From: JBAZDC01 sp041654595
GTDB lineage: Bacteria; Pseudomonadota; Gammaproteobacteria; Burkholderiales; Burkholderiaceae_B
Direction: 5' to 3'
Assembly: GCA_964551305.1 (NCBI GenBank)
Contig: CAZKBT010000079.1
Location: 1 to 13,032, forward strand
Length of the DNA stretch: 13,032 nt
Under the pieces are notes generated by a model. That model made no database searches, was not told the origin of the DNA, and saw only the letters and a list, made by a program, of their open reading frames with translations. Position 1 is the stretch's first letter; every line of letters starts with the position of its first letter. The position numbers were made by a program, and so were the translations under genes. Shown piece after piece: positions 1 through 6,690 of this stretch.

Positions 1-827
1 GCCAGCACGTCGGCGGATCGCGCCATGCTGTCCGGCAAGGGGGCGAACGGGGCAGCCAGCCGGACGATGCGTTGCGCAGCCAGGTTCAGGATGGCGTGCG
101 GCGACGGACGATCGATCTCGATGCGCTCCAGCTCGCCATTGCGGCGGATATAGACGGTCAATTGAAGATCGCCATGGATTTTGCCCCGCGCCTGTTCCGG
201 ATAATGCTTCGTTCCGATTTTTTCGATTCTGGCGCGCCAGGAATCCAGATAAGCGGCCTGGTCGTCGGCTTTGGCCGACGGTCCGGTAAAGTGTTGCCTG
301 GGCCGGGCTTCGTAGCGTCGGATTTGCTCGCGCAGCGCGCTTATCCGGGCATTGAGCACCATGCTTTCCTGGTCGCGGACGTCCTTGCCCGATTCGGCGG
401 ATTCCAGGAAGTGTTCGGGGTCTATGCGAGGCGCGTCGGCCCGGTCGTCGGAGAGCAACTGGGTATAGAGCTGTAATTGCTGTTTTTCCAGTTCCGCTTG
501 GCGCTTGCGCAGGGCGGCCAGCACGATTTCATCGGGGCTGGCCAGGCTGGTGCGAGGCAGGGGAGACGTCGACATCCCCGATTGCGCGTCGCCGCCGCCG
601 TTCAGGTCGGCTTGGGCAAGCGCCTCGGGGGCCAGGGGAGGGAGATCGCTTTGCGCATTGACCAGGATGATGTCGAGCGACGAGGAAGGCGACGCGGCAG
701 GCCGCGGCCGTTCGGGATGCCACAGCAGCACGCACGCATGGACAGCCGCCGATATCGCCAGCGCTATGCGCAGGTGATCGTTTCGTCGGCTTTTCAGACG
801 CAGCAGCAGGGTGGGCAGCACGGACAT
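1..827 (-). CDS. TonB-family C-terminal-domain protein, partial (3' end outside window)
   Basis: The minus strand is open from ATG 825-827 to the left edge (275 complete codons, no stop), so the C-terminus is missing. There is one N-terminal membrane segment at about residues 20-36 (IALAISAAVHACVLLW) with arginines before it, giving a cytoplasmic N-terminus and periplasmic body. A low-complexity linker and a charged helical stretch follow (about 99-175, e.g. LRKRQAELEKQQ). The region from about 192 onward matches the TonB C-terminal fold: YLDSWRARIEKIGTKHYP, then GDLQLTVYIRRNGEL, with the usual YP motif. The classical Pro-Glu/Pro-Lys spacer of E. coli TonB is absent and no exbB or exbD is visible, so it may be a TonB-like envelope protein rather than the energy transducer itself. 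It starts 41 bp after the RNase II stop, so it is probably the last visible gene of that operon. The ribosome-binding site is weak (GGAATCTCC). Confidence 0.82.
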   Translation of the reverse strand, partial: MSVLPTLLLRLKSRRNDHLRIALAISAAVHACVLLWHPERPRPAASPSSSLDIILVNAQSDLPPLAPEALAQADLNGGGDAQSGMSTSPLPRTSLASPDEIVLAALRKRQAELEKQQLQLYTQLLSDDRADAPRIDPEHFLESAESGKDVRDQESMVLNARISALREQIRRYEARPRQHFTGPSAKADDQAAYLDSWRARIEKIGTKHYPEQARGKIHGDLQLTVYIRRNGELERIEIDRPSPHAILNLAAQRIVRLAAPFAPLPDSMARSADVL

Positions 828-868
828 GGAGATTCCAGAATAGCCGTCCCAGGATCGGCTGTACAAGC

Positions 869-2758
869 TCAGTTGGCCGGCTCAGTGTCGCGCAATCGGC
901 ATTGCAGTTCAAGCGCCAGTTCGTCCACGCCCAGGATGTCCAGGGTGACGATGTGTCCGCGCTCCAGCTCGGGTAGGCCCGGCACGCGTGTGACCAGCGG
1001 CGCGTTGTCCAGCCTGACCAGGTCTTCGCGCAGCACGCCGGCCTGTACCGTGCGCAAATTCTGCTGCTGCAGCCATCGCAGGCACCAATACCGTTCCATG
1101 GCGGACTGGTAGTCGCCCCAGGCCGCGTACTGGGATTCGAATGCGCCGATGATGGCGAACAGGTCGGCATCCTTGGGCTTGAACGGCGCCGCCAGCCGGG
1201 CGGAAATGCCATGCTGCGCGGCGGCCAGGATCTGTGCCTGGTTGATCAGGTCGATGTACCGGCGCAACGGAGAGGTGGACCACGCATACTGAGGGACGCC
1301 GATGGATTCGTGCGGCAGCGCATGCGTGGACATGCGAACCCGGCCCGCCTGCTGCGAGCGGTAGATGCCGGGCACGCCGTGCCGGGCCAGCAGGCCGCCC
1401 CATTGGCTATTGGCAAATATCATGTACTCCGCGACCAACCGGTCCAGCGGCGCATTGCGCCGCCGCGGCACCAGCCGCACGATCGAGTCCGGATCGTCAT
1501 GCGGGCCGTCCAGGACGAAGCTGTATTCCACCCGGTTGTTGTTTTCGGGCTTGCCGCGCGCCAGTTCGCGCTGCGCGCACAGATGGGTCGCGAATCGCCA
1601 CAATGGGCGCAGCCAAGCCGCGTAGGGAAAATCCGCATCCGGAGCGTCCAGGGCTTCTTCTGTGATGTGCGCGTCCAGGCGGTTGTGGCGCAGGTTCTCG
1701 CGCACCCGGATGCGTTCCACGCGCGTGTCGGTCGACAGGATCTCACCGGTTTTCAGGTTGGCGTCGACGTACAGGGACAGGGCGGGACGTTCCTGCCCTT
1801 CGTCCAGGGAGAAGGTCTGTATCAGCTCGGGCGGCAGCATGGGGATTTTCATGCCCGGAATGTAGACCGTGGACATGCGGCTGCGCGCGATCTTGTCCAA
1901 CTCGTTGTCGCGTGTGACGGCCAGCCCGGGTGCGGCGATATGTATGCCGATGCGGGCGACGTCGTCGCCGAGCATCGTGACCGACAGGGCGTCGTCGATT
2001 TCCGTCGTGCTGTCGTCGTCGATGGAATAGGCGGTGACGTTCGCCGGCGGGATATCCTGCTCCAGGACGGGCGGGGCGACGGGCGCGAAATCCGGTCCCT
2101 TGGGAAAGTGGGTGGCCATGAAGCGATGCTGGTGCAGGGCCAGAGCATGAGGCCATGCGCCCAATGCCAGCAGCAATTTTTCGGGCGACGTGTTCTTGCT
2201 GTCGACGGCGGCTTCGAACGCCTTCCATTGCATCGAATTCTTGTCCGGCCTGGTCAAGAAGGTGTGGGCGACCTCCTTGATCTCGTCCGGCAGGCGGCCG
2301 GCGAGCATCTGGTCCGTCCATTCCTGCTGTCGGGCAGCCTGCTTCTGTTTTTTTTCGATGGCGGCCAGGGCGGCGGCGAGGATGTCCGGAGGCGCCGGGC
2401 GATAGCGCCCTTTGCCCCGGCGATGGAAATAGGCGGGCGCGCTGTTCAGCGCGAAGATCAGGCCGGCTTTTTCCACCGCATCGGGTGGATGGCCGAAATA
2501 CTCTTGCGCAAAGTGCATGGCTTCGAATTCTTCTTGCGGCGCGCACTCCCACAGGAAGTCGATTTCCTGCTCGGAGGCCAGCTCGCGCGCCTTTTCCAGC
2601 AGCACGGCGGGCGCAGGCGTGTCGAACTGGAAGAGAACGAGATTGTTTTTGATTTTGCTGCGCTTGCCCGACTCGGACTCGACCTGCATGGTCGAGTCGC
2701 TTTGCGAGAATATTTTTTCCGCTTTGAAGTTGCCGCTGTCTTCGTAAAGAACGTACAT
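869..2758 (-). CDS. rnb: RNase II-family 3'-5' exoribonuclease (RNB domain)
   Basis: 629 residues, close to the roughly 640 of E. coli RNase II. The family degrades single-stranded RNA processively from the 3' end in the cytoplasm. The catalytic signature IDDDSTTEIDDA is at 246-257. By alignment with E. coli RNase II, D247, E253, D255 and D256 would be the metal ligands, with Glu replacing Asp at the second position; this IDDxxTxEIDDA form is familiar in bacterial and organellar RNase II/R relatives. The RNB domain spans about 241-510 and includes ARSRMSTVYIPG (291-302) and the STSPLRRYIDLINQ block (494-507) that contacts RNA near the active site. The last 100 or so residues (575-625) look like an S1/OB-type RNA-binding tail. 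The N-terminus (1-45) is a small beta-rich domain rather than an obvious pair of cold-shock domains. The start is ATG 2756-2758, with a weak Shine-Dalgarno. It lies 52 bp after yqiA on the same strand. The symbol is by family; vacB/rnr-type naming is also seen. Confidence 0.92.
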   Translation of the reverse strand: MYVLYEDSGNFKAEKIFSQSDSTMQVESESGKRSKIKNNLVLFQFDTPAPAVLLEKARELASEQEIDFLWECAPQEEFEAMHFAQEYFGHPPDAVEKAGLIFALNSAPAYFHRRGKGRYRPAPPDILAAALAAIEKKQKQAARQQEWTDQMLAGRLPDEIKEVAHTFLTRPDKNSMQWKAFEAAVDSKNTSPEKLLLALGAWPHALALHQHRFMATHFPKGPDFAPVAPPVLEQDIPPANVTAYSIDDDSTTEIDDALSVTMLGDDVARIGIHIAAPGLAVTRDNELDKIARSRMSTVYIPGMKIPMLPPELIQTFSLDEGQERPALSLYVDANLKTGEILSTDTRVERIRVRENLRHNRLDAHITEEALDAPDADFPYAAWLRPLWRFATHLCAQRELARGKPENNNRVEYSFVLDGPHDDPDSIVRLVPRRRNAPLDRLVAEYMIFANSQWGGLLARHGVPGIYRSQQAGRVRMSTHALPHESIGVPQYAWSTSPLRRYIDLINQAQILAAAQHGISARLAAPFKPKDADLFAIIGAFESQYAAWGDYQSAMERYWCLRWLQQQNLRTVQAGVLREDLVRLDNAPLVTRVPGLPELERGHIVTLDILGVDELALELQCRLRDTEPAN

Positions 2759-2810
2759 AAGTATCCGTCAGGACACGCCAGGGGACGTGGTATGGTCAAT
2801 GAAAGTGTTT

Positions 2811-3431
2811 TCAGGTGCCGGGTGCGGCATGGACGGCGTCGGGCCTGGACAAGGCGAAATCCAGGACTTCGGGCAGCCATTGCGCGAAATCGGAAATGCC
2901 GTGGTCGCTATGTTCCAGCAGGCGGATGCGGCTGCCGGCGTACCAGTCCACCATTTCCCGCCAGTCCAGGACTTCGTCGCCCTTGGCCGCCAGCAGGTAG
3001 TAGCGTTCGGGGTGCGCGGGCTTGCCGGCCGCCATGGCGGCCAGTTCGTCGACGTACTCGGGCAGGAAGACGAACGGCGCGTCGGAGTGGTATTGGGTGT
3101 GCTCGCCCACCTGCGTCGCCAGGTCGCGGGCGGCATAGACCGCCGGGTTGAGCAACGCCGCGCGGCATTTCCAGTGCTCGGCCAGGCAGGCGGCATAGTA
3201 GCCGCCCAATGATGATCCGATGATGCATAGGTCCTGCTCGGGGTTCAGGCCCTGCATCCGGGTCGCCTTTTCGATCAGATGGCGGGCCAGCTCCAGCGCG
3301 CGTTGCGGACTGGCCGGCAACTGGGGGCAAAGCCAGCGGTCGGCCAGTCCTTTGTCGTTCATGGCCTGCGCGAATAGCGTGGCTTTGAAGGACTGGGGCG
3401 AGGAGCGAAAGCCGTGCAGATAAAGAATCAT
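2811..3431 (-). CDS. yqiA: YqiA/UPF0227-type alpha/beta-hydrolase esterase
   Basis: 206 residues, the size of E. coli YqiA, a small cytoplasmic esterase with activity on short acyl esters. The N-terminus MILYLHGFRSSPQSFK is the usual oxyanion-hole strand and LHGF motif. The nucleophile elbow is GSSLGG (72-77) with Ser74. The likely acid is Asp152 in KGDEVLDW, and the base is His177 in HSDHGI. No signal peptide is seen. The ATG (3429-3431) overlaps the TGA of mpl by 4 bp, so translation is probably coupled, and the RNase II gene follows after 52 bp. The physiological substrate is not evident from the sequence or the neighbours. Confidence 0.9.
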   Translation of the reverse strand: MILYLHGFRSSPQSFKATLFAQAMNDKGLADRWLCPQLPASPQRALELARHLIEKATRMQGLNPEQDLCIIGSSLGGYYAACLAEHWKCRAALLNPAVYAARDLATQVGEHTQYHSDAPFVFLPEYVDELAAMAAGKPAHPERYYLLAAKGDEVLDWREMVDWYAGSRIRLLEHSDHGISDFAQWLPEVLDFALSRPDAVHAAPGT

Positions 3432-4810
3432 GTCGCCTCGGGGGGGGATTGCAGGCGGTCCAGGAGTTTTTGATGGATGCCTCCGAAGCCGCCGTTGCTC
3501 ATTATCAATATCGCGTCGCCGGGTCGAGCCGCCGAACGGATGCCTTCGATCATTTTATCCAACTCGTCGTACGACGACACCCGGTTTCCCAATGGCGCAA
3601 GGACGGTGGCGGGATCCCAGCCCAGCGCGTGCTTGCCTTCGCGCGAGCCGAAGCAGAACGCGAGGTCGGCATCGGCCAGCGCATCGGGCAGCCGGGCCGC
3701 CATGGCGCCCAATTTCATGGTGTTCGAGCGCGGCTCGATCACGGCAAGGATGCGCCGCGCCCCGATCCGTTTGCGCAGGCCGTCCAGAGTCGTGGCAATG
3801 GCGGTGGGGTGGTGGGCAAAGTCGTCATAAACGTCGATGTCGCGTACCGAGCCGCGCAGTTCCATGCGGCGCTTGACGCCTTGGAACGCGCAAAGCGCGT
3901 CGATGCCCTGGGATACCGGCACGCCCGCGTGCGCCGCGGCGGCCAGGGCCGCCAGGGCGTTGAGCTGGTTGTGACGCCCGGTGATGCTCCAGCGCACGGT
4001 TCCTTGCTTGGCGCCGTCGTGAAGGACGTCGAAGTCGGTGGGGTGGTCTTCATGAGGACCGGCCTGCCAATCGCCTTGCGCGCCGAAGGTTCGCGTGGGG
4101 GTCCAGCATCCGCGCCGGATCACTCTTTCCAGAGCCGAATCGCCGGTAGGATGCAGCACCAGCCCTTGGGATGGAACCGTGCGTAGCAAATGGTGGAATT
4201 GGGTTTCGATCGCGGCCAGATCGGGGAAGATGTCGGCATGATCGTATTCGAGGTTGTTCAGTATGGCCGTGCGCGGGCGGTAATGCACGAATTTCGACCG
4301 TTTGTCGAAGAAAGCCGTGTCGTATTCGTCCGCTTCGATGACGAACAGCGAACTTTGCGGCCGATAGCGCGCCGATACCTGCAAATCCGCCGCCACGCCG
4401 CCGATCAGGAAGTTGGGCTCGCGGCCCGCATGCTCCAGGATCCAGGCCAGCATGGAACTGGTGGTGGTCTTGCCGTGCGTGCCCGCCACCGCCAGGACGT
4501 GCTGCCCGCGCAATATGTTTTCCGCCAGCCATTGGGGGCCTGAAGTGTAGGGCAGGTCTTGGTCCAGTATGGCCTCCATCAACGGATTGCCGCGCGACAC
4601 GACGTTGCCGATGATGTAGAGATCCGCGTTCAAGCGAGCCTGGTCGGCGCCGAAGCCTTCGATTAGCGTTATGCCCTGTTGTTCCAGTTGCGTACTCATC
4701 GGAGGATAGACGCCGGCATCGCATCCGGTGACAGTATGCCCGGCCGAACGAGCGATCAGCGCCAATCCGCCCATGAACGTTCCGCAGATGCCTAATATAT
4801 GTACATGCAT
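3428..4810 (-). CDS. mpl: UDP-N-acetylmuramate:L-alanyl-gamma-D-glutamyl-meso-diaminopimelate ligase
   Basis: Murein-recycling ligase of the Mur family. It joins the tripeptide recovered from peptidoglycan turnover to UDP-MurNAc in the cytoplasm using ATP. 460 residues from the chosen start, the normal Mpl length. The N-terminal UDP-binding region has HILGICGTFMGGLALIARS (4-22) and CDAG. The Mur P-loop is AGTHGKTTTSSM (109-120). EADEYDTAFFDKRSK (159-173) and NNLEYDHADIF (185-195) are central-domain motifs, and YDDFAHHPTAI (328-338) is the C-terminal-domain signature. The frame is open further upstream to 4954, but ATG 4808-4810 is preceded by a strong GGAGG 7 bases away and begins directly with the MHVHILGICG core, so the extension is rejected. 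First visible gene of the minus-strand block, and divergent from the apyrase gene. Confidence 0.95.
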   Translation of the reverse strand: MHVHILGICGTFMGGLALIARSAGHTVTGCDAGVYPPMSTQLEQQGITLIEGFGADQARLNADLYIIGNVVSRGNPLMEAILDQDLPYTSGPQWLAENILRGQHVLAVAGTHGKTTTSSMLAWILEHAGREPNFLIGGVAADLQVSARYRPQSSLFVIEADEYDTAFFDKRSKFVHYRPRTAILNNLEYDHADIFPDLAAIETQFHHLLRTVPSQGLVLHPTGDSALERVIRRGCWTPTRTFGAQGDWQAGPHEDHPTDFDVLHDGAKQGTVRWSITGRHNQLNALAALAAAAHAGVPVSQGIDALCAFQGVKRRMELRGSVRDIDVYDDFAHHPTAIATTLDGLRKRIGARRILAVIEPRSNTMKLGAMAARLPDALADADLAFCFGSREGKHALGWDPATVLAPLGNRVSSYDELDKMIEGIRSAARPGDAILIMSNGGFGGIHQKLLDRLQSPPEAT

Positions 4811-4957
4811 GGTTATCCTCCGACATAGGGCCGCCTGTCCTCCACGCGAGCGGGCTTCGCGATAAAGGACGGTCCGGTATTGTAGTGAAGAACGCCGGGT
4901 GTGGTTTTCAGCCTTAAAAACCGCTATGCCTCCGGAATTTTGAAGCGCATCCATCCG

Positions 4958-5000
4958 TTCACTACACGGCGACTACGATTGACCACTGCCGTATAGTGAA
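4958..5000. repeat. Imperfect inverted repeat, 13-bp arms
   Basis: The left arm TTCACTACACGGC (4958-4970) and right arm GCCGTATAGTGAA (4988-5000) are reverse complements at 12 of 13 positions, with a 17-nt gap. The right arm contains the -10-like hexamer TATAGT (4992-4997) on the plus strand and ends 2 bases before the AAGAGG ribosome-binding-site-like sequence of the small ORF. It could be an operator between divergent promoters or a structured 5' leader. No T-run follows on either strand, so an intrinsic terminator is unlikely. Confidence 0.55.
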
Positions 5001-5012
5001 TAAGAGGATGTC

Positions 5013-5144
5013 ATGGATTCGACAACGAACGTGTTGGCGAGTGGATTCAGCGCGCTGCCAAGCGGACATGAAAGGCTGGGCGAGACGCCTGGGTGGCGAC
5101 GCATATCATGGTTTTCTTTACGATTCGTCGAGGAAACTGACTGA
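5013..5144 (+). CDS. Possible small ORF, 43 residues, unknown
   Basis: ATG 5013-5015 is preceded by AGAGG at a 5-base spacing, a good ribosome-binding site. It encodes 43 residues beginning MDSTTNVLASGFSALPSGHE and ending RFVEETD before TGA 5142-5144. No signal peptide, membrane segment or recognised motif is seen. Two downstream-acting elements, the direct repeats and the palindrome, overlap or follow its 3' end. It may be a real small protein, the remnant of a longer gene, or chance. The ribosome-binding site is the only positive evidence. Confidence 0.25.
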   Translation: MDSTTNVLASGFSALPSGHERLGETPGWRRISWFSLRFVEETD

Positions 5145-5152
5145 TTCGTCGA
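5122..5152. repeat. Pair of 10-bp direct repeats, 21-bp pitch
   Basis: GATTCGTCGA occurs exactly twice, at 5122-5131 and 5143-5152. The 21-bp centre-to-centre distance is two helical turns, so both copies face the same side of the DNA. A weaker 8/10 match (GCTTTGTCGA) lies at 5172-5181. The spacing suits a dimeric regulator that binds direct repeats. The repeats lie about 100 bp upstream of the apyrase start. The function is inferred only. Confidence 0.4.
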
Positions 5153-5182
5153 AAAGCTTTTGCTTGCCGGCGCTTTGTCGAG

Positions 5183-5227
5183 GTCAAATTAAGCAACTTT
5201 GACTGGTTATTGCGCTGCCTGGCTAGC
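5183..5227 (+). promoter_or_regulatory. Palindrome overlapping a candidate promoter of the apyrase gene
   Basis: GTCAAA (5183-5188) and TTTGAC (5198-5203) form an inverted repeat with a 9-bp gap. The right half overlaps TTGACT (5199-5204), a near-consensus -35. A 17-bp spacer leads to GCTAGC (5222-5227), a poor -10. The arrangement, with an operator-like dyad over the -35 and a start codon 28 bp downstream of the -10, would suit control by a dimeric repressor or activator. The weak -10 keeps confidence low. Confidence 0.25.
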
Positions 5228-5254
5228 GGATGGCATTGACAACGGGAGGTGAAT

Positions 5255-6566
5255 ATGGCGAAGAGGCTTAGCGACCGCGCTTGGGATCGAGGCGGTGGAG
5301 TCATGTCGGTGGCAACATCGCCGCGGTTTTTTGTTTCTGGGTTGATACTGCTTGCACTGACTGGCCGCGTGCGGCGACAGTGGCACGTCTCACCCACCTC
5401 TTTCATCAAACACATACACTGCCGTCATTGATGCCGGCAGCAGCGGTTCGCGTCTTTTCCTGTACGAAACCGTGCCCGCCGATAACAAATTTGGCACAGC
5501 CAAACTTGGTGCGATCAATAAGCTGCTAATTTATTCCGGTGGTGAAGCGCTGTCAAGTTTTGTCGATTCGCCCTCCGAGGCGGGCCCGGAGGGGGTGCAG
5601 CCCCTGCTCGATAGGCTCGACCAGGAACTCGCCGCGCATGGTCTGGACAAGCGCGACGTGAGCGTGAACGTGCTGGCCACCGCCGGGATGCGCCACGTCG
5701 ATGCGGACAATCCGGCAGCTTCCGCCGCCATCTATGAAAGTGTGCGAAATACGGTGCAGGCCGCGCAATACACGGTCGGGGCAGTAGGCACGATCAGCGG
5801 TCAGGACGAAGGACTCTATGCCTGGGCCGACGTGAATTACCTCAAGAATGTTTTCCAGGAACGCGGTGTCCCCTACGGCATCGTGGAGATAGGCGGCGCA
5901 TCGGCGCAGGTGACGTACGTGTCGAGCGCTTCCGATAATCCGAACGTCAAGCCCGTCACCATCAACGGCGTGGGCTATCCGGTATTCAGCATCAGCTATC
6001 GGGGCCTGGGGTTGAATGATGCGCGTGCCGACATGATTGCCGGCGGCGGGGTCATTGACAACCCATGTTACACCCGGGGCTACGTCTTCGGAGCGAACAG
6101 TGGCGACCCAGCTCCCGCAGTTGGCGTCGATTCGCTGACGGGCAACTACGATTACCTTACCTGCAGCAATTTGTATCGCGACCTGATCACTTCTTATTTC
6201 CAAGCCGACTCTCCCATGGATGCGGGTTTTTCCGCCACCCGTTTCCTGCTGACGGGCGCTTCGATTCCCGGAGTGCTTCATAATTGGGGGGTGACCAGCT
6301 CCGGTCCATCCAGCGCGCTTTCTTCGATGGCGCAGCAGCATTGTCAAGGCGCGCTCTGGAGCGACTTCTACGCCAGTTTCCAGCAGTACAGCCCTTCGCG
6401 TTTCCTGCAGTCTCAGTGCTCGAGCAGTACGTATTTGGGTGTTTTGCTGCATGATGCCGATGCGCTGGGTTTGCGGACCGACCAGACTGCCTCGACGCCG
6501 GACATCGACGGCACGGCCACCACCTGGACGCTGGGATACGTCTTGATTTCGGAGTTCGGCCGTTGA
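5255..6566 (+). pseudogene. GDA1/CD39-family nucleoside phosphatase (apyrase), lipoprotein-type, frameshifted after the signal peptide
   Basis: The family hydrolyses nucleoside tri- and diphosphates. The mature frame (5361-6566) carries the apyrase conserved regions: YTAVIDAGSSGSRLFLYE (encoded from 5415), ATAGMR, SGQDEGLYAWADVN with the presumed catalytic Glu of the QDEG motif, GIVEIGGASAQ, and a C-terminal TWTLGY. Four cysteines in the C-terminal half could form two disulfides, as expected outside the cytoplasm. Stops at 5343 and 5358 close this frame upstream, and it has no ATG, GTG or TTG before GTG 5472, which lies after conserved region 1. A signal peptide in another frame starts at ATG 5255 (GGGAGG ribosome-binding site) or ATG 5303 and reads FFVSGLILLALT before running on to a stop at 5429-5431. 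Removing one base near 5362-5366 joins them as LALT-AAC-GDSGT, a lipobox-like site with a mature protein of about 398 residues starting at the Cys of codon 5370. As read it is broken, unless the base is a sequencing error. Confidence 0.8.
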
Positions 6567-6589
6567 TACGGACAAGGCCGAGCTTTTGC

Positions 6590-6618
6590 GGGCGAGGCAG
6601 TTCGCTGCGCACCCGCCC
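6590..6618 (+). terminator. Hairpin downstream of the apyrase gene, possible terminator
   Basis: The outer stem GGGCG (6590-6594) pairs with CGCCC (6614-6618). The inner stem GCAG/CTGC closes a TTCG tetraloop (6597-6608), with a small asymmetric internal loop between the stems. It lies 24 bp after the apyrase stop. No T-run follows, so an intrinsic terminator role is uncertain. It may instead stabilise the 3' end or work with Rho. Confidence 0.4.
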
Positions 6619-6690
6619 CTGTCGATCGCAATGCCGTGATTATGCGGATGCTATTATCTTTGGTGAAGACACACTATATGGATAGACGAC

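Larger units (their letters stand above)
4811..5254. other. Intergenic region between mpl and the apyrase gene
   Basis: 444 bp between divergently transcribed genes. From the mpl side it holds: the mpl ribosome-binding site (GGAGG on the minus strand, about 4818-4822); a possible minus-strand -10 (TACAAT, plus coordinates 4879-4884) without a good -35; an imperfect inverted repeat (4958-5000); a small ORF with a Shine-Dalgarno (5013-5144); two direct repeats (5122-5152); and a palindrome overlapping a possible -35 (5183-5204). The motif TAGTGAA or its complement occurs three times (4883-4889, 4958-4964, 4994-5000). I see no tRNA or transposase remnant here. Confidence 0.6.

Noticed and set aside
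1211..3151. A long open frame (646 codons) on the plus strand opposite the RNase II gene
   Set aside because: It lies antisense to a well-supported RNB-domain gene. High GC leaves such antisense frames open by chance, and it shows no recognisable domain.
4811..4954. N-terminal extension of mpl to an ATG at 4954
   Set aside because: The extra 48 residues have no family match. ATG 4810 has a strong GGAGG and starts at the conserved core.
5047..5415. 122-codon minus-strand frame across the apyrase upstream region
   Set aside because: It has no ribosome-binding site or domain, and it runs antisense through the signal peptide.
5553..6575. A 340-codon minus-strand frame opposite the apyrase
   Set aside because: Shadow of the coding strand. 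The plus-strand frame carries all the apyrase motifs.
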